DNA from: Blautia sp.
GTDB lineage: Bacteria; Bacillota; Clostridia; Lachnospirales; Lachnospiraceae
Direction of reading: 5' to 3'
Length of the DNA stretch: 64,000 nucleotides
NCBI GenBank assembly: GCA_021772055.1
Contig: JAETNR010000004.1
Span: 89,424-153,423, forward strand
Shown here: positions 1 to 6,977 of the stretch, in pieces
How the letters are laid out: each line of letters starts with the position of its first letter
Position numbering within the stretch: the first letter of the stretch is position 1
Position numbers and translations under genes: made by a program
Notes under the pieces: model-generated
Database searches by the model: none
The model's input: only the letters and a program-made list of their open reading frames with translations
What the model was told of the DNA's origin: nothing

Positions 1-677
1 TGGATCAGGAAGTGGCGGAACTGAAGGAAATGATGCAGGAGGTAAAGATCTCCAGAATCGCATCCAGGGAATTTTTTGAGGGACTTTTGGAAGGAAAAAA
101 GGTGGTTGTGGTAAAATCCGGAATCGGGAAAACCAATGCTGCAGCCTGTACGCAGATTCTGATTGATGTGTTCCACGCTGAGGTGGTGATTAATACAGGG
201 GTTGCGGGAAGTCTGAATGCGGAGATCAATATTGGGGATATTGTAGTTTCTACAGAAGTGCTTCATCATGATATGGACGGTACGGAGTTTGGCTATCCCA
301 AGGGACAGACTCCGGGAATGCAGGAGCTGGCTTTTCCGGCGGATGATGCCCTGCGCAGCCTGGCAGTACGGGTGTGCAGGGAAGTGAATCCGGAGATCCG
401 GGTTTTTGAAGGAAGGATTGCCTCCGGAGATCAGTTTATCTCTGACCAGAAGGTGAAGGATGAGATCGTAAAGAATTTCGGTGCATATGCTACGGAGATG
501 GAAGGGGCTGCCATCGGACAGGCTGCATATCTGAATCAGGTTCCGTTCCTGGTAATACGGGCCATTTCCGATAAGGCAGACGGCAGTGCCCATGTAGATT
601 ATGAAACCTTCGAAGCAGCAGCAATCCGGCATAGCGTGAAGCTTACCAGCCGCATGGTACACGAGCTGCAGGGCTGA
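1..677 (+). CDS. mtnN: 5'-methylthioadenosine/S-adenosylhomocysteine nucleosidase (5' end cut by window)
   Basis: Cytosolic nucleosidase that hydrolyses MTA and SAH to adenine plus the thioribose/homocysteine product, in methionine salvage and methyl-cycle detoxification. The frame is open to base 1: reading back from the track's GTG at 12 gives '..MDQEVAELKE', which matches the usual N-terminus 'GAMxEEV', so the real start lies about 8 codons upstream of the window. Three catalytic residues of the family are visible: the Glu of 'DQEV', the Glu of 'TEMEGAA' and the Asp of 'AISDKAD'. Size and end ('MVHELQG') fit a complete ~230-aa enzyme. A stem-loop follows the stop. Nothing else of its operon is visible upstream. 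Confidence 0.95.
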   Translation, partial: DQEVAELKEMMQEVKISRIASREFFEGLLEGKKVVVVKSGIGKTNAAACTQILIDVFHAEVVINTGVAGSLNAEINIGDIVVSTEVLHHDMDGTEFGYPKGQTPGMQELAFPADDALRSLAVRVCREVNPEIRVFEGRIASGDQFISDQKVKDEIVKNFGAYATEMEGAAIGQAAYLNQVPFLVIRAISDKADGSAHVDYETFEAAAIRHSVKLTSRMVHELQG

Positions 678-726
678 ACGGCCGCCGGATCATAAATGCT
701 TTGACAAAAGCAATGACAGAACTGGG

Positions 727-780
727 AGCCCCTGCATATACTGGAATAGATGATTTTGGAAGGGATACAGGGGCTTTTGT
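727..780 (+). terminator. Stem-loop after mtnN that contains the next gene's ribosome site
   Basis: AGCCCCTG at 727-734 pairs perfectly with CAGGGGCT at 768-775, followed by TTTGT. It could be a long-loop terminator for mtnN. The only Shine-Dalgarno-like sequence for the ORF at 781 (CAGGGG, 7 nt before the ATG) is the right arm of this stem, so pairing would hide it. Confidence 0.45.
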
Positions 781-1149
781 ATGTATTATGATAAATTTTA
801 TCCATTTTATACGACCTATGGGGACCCGATGATTTGGGGCGGGGAAAGGCTTCAGGAGAAAGAATTTGAAATGATGAAGTCCTATTATCCGGAGACAGCC
901 AGACAGATTCAGGAAAAAGTGGAAGCAGAATGCCAGCTTCTGGATTATGAGGGAAGCTGGCTTTATGACGAATGTCCGGATAAATGGATGCTTCATCACC
1001 TGTATCGCCGCATCCGGGACGAAATCGAACCGGAGATGGCTGCGCAGGAAATACCGGGCGGCTTTTTGGATGACCTGATCCAGGTGCTCTTGTTCCAGGA
1101 AATCTCCAGAAGAAGATGCCGCCGCCACAGATGCAGAAGATATTTTTGA
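781..1149 (+). CDS. Small conserved-looking hypothetical protein, Arg/Cys-rich tail
   Basis: I do not recognise a named family. The product is 122 aa, soluble and without a signal peptide. It has an aromatic N-terminus ('MYYDKFYPFYTTYGDP'), an acidic centre rich in Tyr/Trp ('EGSWLYDECPDKW') and a very basic C-terminus with an Arg/Cys/His pattern ('RRRCRRHRCRRYF'). The aromatic/acidic body with a basic tail resembles small Firmicutes proteins of unknown function, some spore-associated, but this is only an impression. The start at 781 has CAGGGG seven bases upstream inside a stem-loop. It lies 53 nt before the methyltransferase gene on the same strand and could be co-transcribed with it. The ORF is long for chance in this frame and its codon use matches its neighbours. 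Confidence 0.65.
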   Translation: MYYDKFYPFYTTYGDPMIWGGERLQEKEFEMMKSYYPETARQIQEKVEAECQLLDYEGSWLYDECPDKWMLHHLYRRIRDEIEPEMAAQEIPGGFLDDLIQVLLFQEISRRRCRRHRCRRYF

Positions 1150-1202
1150 GAAGAAGCTGATTAGAAGAAGCTGTAGTAGAAAGATGAATAGATAGAGGCA
1201 GA

Positions 1203-2408
1203 ATGAATAATTTAAATGACTTTTTTGATAAATTAATAAATGAGCAATTGGTCCAGGCAGTGTTAAGCGGCCAGAGAGAAAAAGAAAAACCGGAAAAGGT
1301 GAAAATCCGCCCTGTAGAATTAAAAGGCGAAGTCTGTTTTCAGGCATCTGCCCTGACGGGAACAAAAGTACTGCATTCCAATCATACAAGAGAGGGCATC
1401 TGCGAATATTTGAGGGAAGCTCTGGAAAACGGCTTTTCCCAGCTTCAGGTACAGGGGATAAAAACGGACGGAACGGTTCTGGTCAGCAAAAAGGGCAAAA
1501 TGACCATAAAAATAAAGGAGCATTCCTCTGCTTCGGTGCAGCCGGTGAGAATGCTGTCCCACAATCGGGTGAAGCGCTACATTCTGGAAGAGGGAATTCC
1601 GGTTCCGTTTCTTGTGGATCTGGGAGTAATGACGAAAGAAGGAAAAGTGGTGAATGCCAGGTATGATAAATTTCGCCAGATCAACCGCTTTCTGGAGTAC
1701 ATTGAGGATATCTTGCCGGAGCTTTCCAGAGAGCGGGAAGTGACGATTCTGGATTTTGGCTGCGGCAAGTCCTATCTGACATTTGCCATGTACTATTATC
1801 TGCGGGAACTGCGGGGATACGATGTGAATATCATCGGCCTGGATCTCAAAAAAGATGTGATTGAGAAATGCAGCCGTTTGGCGGAAAGCTATGGCTATGA
1901 AAAACTGCATTTTTATCAGGGGGACATCGCAGAATATGAAGGTGTCAGTGCCGTGGATATGGTGGTGACCCTTCATGCCTGTGATACTGCTACGGATTTT
2001 GCTCTTGCAAAAGCAGTGGACTGGGGGGCTAAGGTGATCCTTTCGGTTCCCTGCTGCCAGCATGAACTGAACCGCCAGATAAAAAATGAGATGCTTTCGC
2101 CAATCCTTCAGTATGGAATTTTAAAGGAGCGCATGGCTGCGCTGATCACGGATGGGATCCGGGCAGAGCTTTTAAGAGAACAGGGATATGAGACCCAAAT
2201 CCTGGAGTTTATTGATATGGAGCATACTCCTAAGAATCTCTTGATCCGCGGAGTAAAAAAGAAGAATGCGCAGGATAACGGAAAAGAAGTCAAAAACCTG
2301 GGAAAGGATGCCCTTTCCCTGCTCATGGAGTCCCTTCATGTATCTCCTGCCCTGGACAGGCTTTTGGATGAACAGACATCCGTACAGAAGGGGGATGAGG
2401 AGATTTGA
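1203..2408 (+). CDS. SAM-dependent methyltransferase, Methyltransf_32 (PF13679)-like
   Basis: 401-aa cytosolic class I methyltransferase; the substrate is unknown. Residues ~1-165 form an N-terminal region without a recognised domain. The Rossmann core starts near residue 180 with motif I 'ILDFGCGKSYLTFAMYYYL', then an acidic residue after the second strand ('IIGLDLKKDVIEKC'), and 'VTLHACDTATDFALAKA' followed by 'SVPCCQHELN'. The HACDTATD and PCCQHE elements are what I associate with the METTL25/PF13679 group rather than with standard rRNA or protein methylases. No RNA-binding THUMP or TRAM domain is evident. The stop overlaps the next gene's TTG start by four bases, so the two are probably translationally coupled. 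Confidence 0.8.
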   Translation: MNNLNDFFDKLINEQLVQAVLSGQREKEKPEKVKIRPVELKGEVCFQASALTGTKVLHSNHTREGICEYLREALENGFSQLQVQGIKTDGTVLVSKKGKMTIKIKEHSSASVQPVRMLSHNRVKRYILEEGIPVPFLVDLGVMTKEGKVVNARYDKFRQINRFLEYIEDILPELSREREVTILDFGCGKSYLTFAMYYYLRELRGYDVNIIGLDLKKDVIEKCSRLAESYGYEKLHFYQGDIAEYEGVSAVDMVVTLHACDTATDFALAKAVDWGAKVILSVPCCQHELNRQIKNEMLSPILQYGILKERMAALITDGIRAELLREQGYETQILEFIDMEHTPKNLLIRGVKKKNAQDNGKEVKNLGKDALSLLMESLHVSPALDRLLDEQTSVQKGDEEI

Positions 2409-4864
2409 TAAAAAGAATCCTTCGGAGGTTCCTGCTGTTTTTTGCTATTTTTGTACTGGGTGTTGCGGGAACCGCTTTTCTTTTGAACAGTGAGACAACA
2501 GACGACCGTTCTGATATGAATAATGCCACATTCCCGGAGGTTATGGTGGAATATGGCGGGACACTTTGCAACCGGATGTACGGCTACACACAGAAAATGC
2601 AGGCGGATTTTACCAGGGACAGTATCACGCCGCTGGATACCACCAGGCAGCTTACCTTTGCTGTGAATCCCTATGATACGAAGGTGAAAAGTCTTTCCTA
2701 CGAAATCCGGACTTCCGATGGAAGCAAGGTGCTGGAAAACAAAAAAATAAAAAATCTGAAGCAGTCGGAAGCGGACAAAATGCTGAGAGCTACCGTGGAG
2801 ATTGTAAGTGATCTTCGCATGAATCAGGAGTATTCCATGCAGATCACCCTGGAGACCGGAAAAGGCGAGGTATATTATTATACAAGGGTTATTTCCAGGT
2901 CGAACCTGAATGTGGAGAGCTACATAAAATTTGCCAAAAGCTTTTACGAAAAATGTATGGACAAGAATACGGCAGATGACCTGGCAAGCTACCTGGAGCC
3001 GGAGGATACCACGGCTTCTGTGAATTTTTCCAATATTACCATTAAATCCAGGCTTTCTGAGGTAAGCTGGGGTTCTTTAAGCCCAAAGATCTACAGAAGA
3101 GGGATTCCGGTCATTAAAGATATTAATGAAACAACAGCCAGTATTTCCATGGAATACCAGATTTCTGCAAAAGATGAGAACGGAAGTACGGAGATTTATA
3201 ATGTGACGGAATTTTACAGGCTCAGGTACCAGGAGTCCAGAATCCGCCTCTTGGATTTTGAGCGCTCTGCCCAGCAGGTGTTTGATCCCAATCTGCCTGT
3301 GACTTCCAGTGAAGGACTGCTTCTGGGGGTGCGGGATAAGAATATTTCCTACATGACGAATGAGGACAATAGTGTGATCGTATTTTCCCAGCAGGGAGAT
3401 TTATGGTCCTATTCTCCGCAAAACAGCAAAATTGTGAAGATTTTCAGCTTTCGCAAAGAGGAAAACGGGGATTTCCGGGATTCCAGAGTGAAACATGATA
3501 TGAAGATCATTCGTGTGGCGGATAATGGAGATGTGGATTTTGTGCTGTACGGCTACATGAACCGGGGAATCCGGGAGGGATACAGCGGAATTTGCGTATA
3601 TCATTATAACAGTGACCAGAATGTGCTGGAGGAAAAGGTCTTTATCCCAAGTACGGAATCCTATGAATTTCTGAAAGCGGATCTGGGGATTCTCTCTTAT
3701 GTGAATGAGCAAAATGATCTCTTCCTGCTTCTTGCGGAAAAACTGTACCTGATCGATATTGACGGCGGTACCTTTAAGATTCTGGAAGAGGGAATCAGCG
3801 GAGAGCATTTTGTGGTTTCCGAAACAAATGCCCATGCTGCGTGGAAGATCCAGGGAGGCGATGATGCGGGCAAGATCAAAGAAATAGATTTTGATACGCT
3901 GAATACAAGGCTGCTGGTGCCGGAGGCAGGGCAGACCCTTAAGGAATTGGGCTTTATGAATGAAGACCTTGTGTATGGAATCATTATGGACGGAGATATT
4001 CTGACCAATGATAATAACCGTACGATAGAAGGAATCTCCACCTTAAAAATAGAAGACTTTGATGGCAATGTAAAAAAGGAATACCATAAGGACGGACTTT
4101 ACATTACAAATGTTTCGGTAAAAAGCACCATTATGGAATTTAACCTGTCTGTAAAAAATAGGAACACCTATAAAACCAGCCAGAAAGATAACATTATGAA
4201 CAACAAAAAAGCTTCGGCCAACCGCGTTTCCGTGGAACTGACTGTTTCCAACAGATGCGGAGTGCGGATGAGGCTGGCTTTTGAGGAGAAGCCGAAAGCA
4301 GACAATCCTTTGGTGGTATATGCGAAAATGCGAAGTGTGGAGGAGCGAGTGGTTTCTCTTGATACCCAGATTCCCAAGGATGTGGTTTACTATGTATATG
4401 CCAAAGGCGGTCTGGACGGCATTTACCCGGATCCTGCAAAAGCAGTTCTGAGAGCAGATAAGCGGACCGGGGTCGTTTTGAACCGCAATCAGCAGTATGT
4501 CTGGGAGCGGGGCAATAAGAAAACCCAGAATCAGCTTAACACAGGGGAGGTTCCCGGAATCATACTTACCGGAACCATGGATCTTAATAAACTGCGGGAA
4601 GGCATGGGAGCGGAGTACACGGTTCTGGATCTTACAGGCTGCAGCCTGGACAGCGTTCTTTATGAAGTGAGTGCACAGCGCCCTGTGATTGCCAAAACAG
4701 GAAAAGGCACAAGCGTGGTGATTGTTGGATATGATGAATACAACACTTACCTTTATTATCCGGAAACCGGCGAAACCAAGCCTTATGGAATGAACGACAG
4801 CACAGAATTGTTTGAAAAGGCAGGAAATGTTTTTATAAGCTTTATGGAAAATGTGGAATATTAA
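2405..4864 (+). CDS. Large membrane-anchored extracytoplasmic protein, C39-like C-terminal fold (hypothetical)
   Basis: 819 aa. A single N-terminal transmembrane segment ('FLLFFAIFVLGVAGTAFLL', about residues 9-29) is followed by a large outside domain. The centre (about 300-560) has repeated short strands with alternating hydrophobic/Gly/Asp patterns, compatible with a beta-propeller. The last ~100 residues, with 'PVIAKTGKGTSVVIVGYDEY' and 'YYPETGE', look like the second half of a C39-type papain-fold peptidase, but the expected catalytic Cys region is replaced ('LTGCSLDSVLYEV') and the central His is Ser. I therefore read it as a probably inactive C39-like module. Start: TTG at 2405, overlapping the methyltransferase stop (TTGA); AAGGGGG lies ten bases upstream and no ATG is available. 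No family name is claimed. Confidence 0.75.
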   Translation: MIKRILRRFLLFFAIFVLGVAGTAFLLNSETTDDRSDMNNATFPEVMVEYGGTLCNRMYGYTQKMQADFTRDSITPLDTTRQLTFAVNPYDTKVKSLSYEIRTSDGSKVLENKKIKNLKQSEADKMLRATVEIVSDLRMNQEYSMQITLETGKGEVYYYTRVISRSNLNVESYIKFAKSFYEKCMDKNTADDLASYLEPEDTTASVNFSNITIKSRLSEVSWGSLSPKIYRRGIPVIKDINETTASISMEYQISAKDENGSTEIYNVTEFYRLRYQESRIRLLDFERSAQQVFDPNLPVTSSEGLLLGVRDKNISYMTNEDNSVIVFSQQGDLWSYSPQNSKIVKIFSFRKEENGDFRDSRVKHDMKIIRVADNGDVDFVLYGYMNRGIREGYSGICVYHYNSDQNVLEEKVFIPSTESYEFLKADLGILSYVNEQNDLFLLLAEKLYLIDIDGGTFKILEEGISGEHFVVSETNAHAAWKIQGGDDAGKIKEIDFDTLNTRLLVPEAGQTLKELGFMNEDLVYGIIMDGDILTNDNNRTIEGISTLKIEDFDGNVKKEYHKDGLYITNVSVKSTIMEFNLSVKNRNTYKTSQKDNIMNNKKASANRVSVELTVSNRCGVRMRLAFEEKPKADNPLVVYAKMRSVEERVVSLDTQIPKDVVYYVYAKGGLDGIYPDPAKAVLRADKRTGVVLNRNQQYVWERGNKKTQNQLNTGEVPGIILTGTMDLNKLREGMGAEYTVLDLTGCSLDSVLYEVSAQRPVIAKTGKGTSVVIVGYDEYNTYLYYPETGETKPYGMNDSTELFEKAGNVFISFMENVEY

Positions 4865-4963
4865 GAGGGCAGGAGCTTCTTTGATGAAACAGTTTTCGGA
4901 GCAATTCGTCAAAAGCTACAAAGAATCATGGAAAATATTTCTGTTTCTAAGCTTTACAATCAG

Positions 4964-5006
4964 GCGGCAGTCATTTAAAGTAAATAAGGATGGCAATGAC
5001 TGCCGC
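4964..5006. repeat. 12-bp perfect inverted repeat between the membrane protein gene and galT
   Basis: GCGGCAGTCATT at 4964-4975 and AATGACTGCCGC at 4995-5006 are exact reverse complements with a 19-nt loop. No T-run follows on either strand, so it is not a typical terminator. It lies 45 nt upstream of galT and may be an operator or an mRNA stem. The ORF called at 4851-5057 across this region is not convincing. Confidence 0.6.
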
Positions 5007-5050
5007 AAAAAGACACAGGCAACCAAAAATCAGATAAGGGGGATACGGCT

Positions 5051-6541
5051 ATGTTAAGCGAAAGTATCAGTAAACTGGTGCAGTATGGAATGGAATCGGG
5101 ATTGACACCGTCCTGTGAGAAGAATTATACCATCAATCTTCTTTTGGACATTTTCAAAGAGGATGAATATAAAGAGCCGGAACATACTTTTACAGATATT
5201 CAACTGGAGGAAGTGCTGGAAGAGCTTCTGGATGAAGCGGTAAAGAGGGGACTGATCACGGACAGTGTTGTTTATCGTGACTTGTTTGATACCAGGCTGA
5301 TGAACTGCCTGATGCCCCGTCCTTCCCAGGTGCAGAAGGAATTCTGGGACAGATATGCAGAGAGTCCGGAGGCGGCAACGGATTATTTCTATAAATTAAG
5401 CCAGGACAGCGACTATATCCGCCGCTATCGTGTGAAAAAGGATCAGAAGTGGACAGTGGAAGGCGAATATGGAGATATTGACATTACCATCAATCTTTCC
5501 AAGCCGGAAAAAGACCCGAAAGCCATCGCAGCAGCGAAGAATGCCAAAGCAAGCAGTTACCCAAAGTGCCTGCTTTGCCCGGAAAATGAGGGATATGCAG
5601 GAAGGGTGAATCATCCTGCAAGGGAGAACCACAGGATCATTCCCATCACGGTCAATGATTCCCCATGGGGCTTCCAGTATTCTCCGTATGTTTACTATAA
5701 TGAACACTGTATTGTATTTAACAGCCGGCATACGCCTATGAAAATTGAGCGGAACACCTTTGTGAAGCTGTTTGATTTTGTGAAACTGTTTCCGCACTAT
5801 TTCCTTGGCTCCAATGCGGATCTTCCCATTGTAGGCGGCTCTATCCTGAGCCATGACCATTTCCAGGGCGGGCATTATACCTTTGCCATGGCTAAGGCAC
5901 AGATTGAGAAGCATGTGACTATCCCGGGCTATGAAGATGTGGAAGCCGGAATTGTAAAATGGCCTTTGTCAGTTCTTCGGATCCGCCATAAAGATGAAAA
6001 GAGGCTGATCGACCTTGCAGCGCATGTGCTGGAGGTCTGGAGAGGATATACGGACGAAGCTGCCTTTGTTTTTGCAGAGACAGACGGAGAACCCCATAAC
6101 ACCATCACGCCTATTGCGCGCAAAGTGGGGGATACTTTTGAGCTGGATCTTACCCTCAGAAATAATATTACTACAGAGGAACATCCCCTTGGAGTATATC
6201 ATCCTCATGCACAGTATCATCATATTAAGAAAGAAAATATCGGTCTTATTGAGGTAATGGGACTTGCGGTGCTTCCGGCACGTCTGAAGGAGGAACTGGA
6301 ACTTCTGGAGGAATACATTCTGGAAGGAAAAGACATCGCATCCAACGAGAAGATCGAAAAACACGCAAAATGGGCAGCGAAATTCCTTCCGAAATACGAT
6401 TCTGTTACAAAAGAAAACATTCACGGAATCCTGCAGAAAGAAGTGGGGATTGTCTTTACCCATGTTTTGGAAGATGCAGGCGTATATAAATGTACGCCGG
6501 AAGGCAGAGAGGCATTCATGAGATTTATAGAAAAACTGTAA
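5051..6541 (+). CDS. galT: UDP-glucose--hexose-1-phosphate uridylyltransferase (Firmicutes GalT)
   Basis: Leloir-pathway enzyme that exchanges UMP between UDP-glucose and galactose-1-phosphate in the cytosol. At 496 aa it has the length of the Firmicutes GalT type, not the ~350-aa E. coli type. The signature 'SHDHFQGGHYTF' near residue 270 carries the His cluster expected around the nucleophile, and 'CLLCPENEGYAGR' and 'GVYHPHAQYHHIKKENIGL' are characteristic of this subfamily. ATG at 5051 follows GGGGG eight bases upstream. The gene stands alone: neither galK nor galE is in the window, and a strong terminator follows immediately. Confidence 0.95.
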   Translation: MLSESISKLVQYGMESGLTPSCEKNYTINLLLDIFKEDEYKEPEHTFTDIQLEEVLEELLDEAVKRGLITDSVVYRDLFDTRLMNCLMPRPSQVQKEFWDRYAESPEAATDYFYKLSQDSDYIRRYRVKKDQKWTVEGEYGDIDITINLSKPEKDPKAIAAAKNAKASSYPKCLLCPENEGYAGRVNHPARENHRIIPITVNDSPWGFQYSPYVYYNEHCIVFNSRHTPMKIERNTFVKLFDFVKLFPHYFLGSNADLPIVGGSILSHDHFQGGHYTFAMAKAQIEKHVTIPGYEDVEAGIVKWPLSVLRIRHKDEKRLIDLAAHVLEVWRGYTDEAAFVFAETDGEPHNTITPIARKVGDTFELDLTLRNNITTEEHPLGVYHPHAQYHHIKKENIGLIEVMGLAVLPARLKEELELLEEYILEGKDIASNEKIEKHAKWAAKFLPKYDSVTKENIHGILQKEVGIVFTHVLEDAGVYKCTPEGREAFMRFIEKL

Positions 6542-6547
6542 AAAGGG

Positions 6548-6583
6548 AACCCTTTTCTCTTAGCGGAGAGAAGGGTTTTTGTT
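6548..6583 (+). terminator. Intrinsic terminator of galT
   Basis: AACCCTTTTCTCT (6549-6561) pairs with GGAGAGAAGGGTT (about 6565-6577) over a TAGC loop (a thirteen-pair stem including wobble pairs), followed by TTTTGTT. The T-tract is also the left copy of the direct repeat that flanks palindromic element A. Confidence 0.85.
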
Positions 6584-6862
6584 ATATTTCACGGGGCAGG
6601 GAAGGGGCTGCGGGTCGGGGAAGGACACCTGTCTTAAGAGAACTGCGGTTTCAGAGCACAAGAAACAGTAAGTTTCCCGTACTTCTGCTAAAAGCGTTCA
6701 GAAAATCCGTGAACTCGCCTGGCGGCTCAGACAGCACGGATTTTCTGAACAACGCAGAAGCACAGGAAACAAACTGTTTCTAAGACTCCTGCAAATGCTG
6801 CTCTCTTAAGACAGGTGTCCTTCCCCGACCCGCATCCCCTTCCCTGCCCCGTGAAATGCAAC
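6581..6862. repeat. Palindromic element A: 55-bp inverted arms with a second palindrome inserted in the loop
   Basis: Outer arms 6586-6640 and 6803-6857 are reverse complements with one mismatch in 55 bp. They begin ATTTCACGGGGCAGGGAAGG and end inside CTTAAGAG. The loop carries a second palindrome, arms about 6661-6711 and 6735-6781. Removing 6653-6780 leaves a sequence almost identical to element B at 19.5 kb, with TTTC at both edges of the insert. The 16-mer GGTTTTTGTTATATTT occurs exactly at 6574-6589 and 6863-6878. The ORF at 6490-6783 runs through the palindrome and is spurious. Confidence 0.92.
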
Positions 6863-6900
6863 GGTTTTTGTTATATTTTTGTAAAATCTTTTTCATATAG

Positions 6901-6929
6901 TTGAAAGATTTCGGGGAATCATTTATACT
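6901..6929 (+). promoter_or_regulatory. Sigma-A type promoter of the SGNH/InlB-repeat gene
   Basis: TTGAAA (6901-6906), 17-nt spacer, TATACT (6924-6929). Transcription would start near 6936, about 42 nt before the ATG at 6978. Confidence 0.75.
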
Positions 6930-6977
6930 AAGGATATAGTAGGGATATTTTTGACAAAAATGCGGAAGGTGATTGCC

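Noticed and set aside
4851-5057. 68-aa ORF between the membrane protein gene and galT
   Set aside because: Overlaps the previous gene and the galT ribosome site, has no own ribosome site, and its composition is not protein-like.
6490-6783. 97-aa ORF after galT
   Set aside because: Starts inside galT and crosses the terminator and element A; no coding features.
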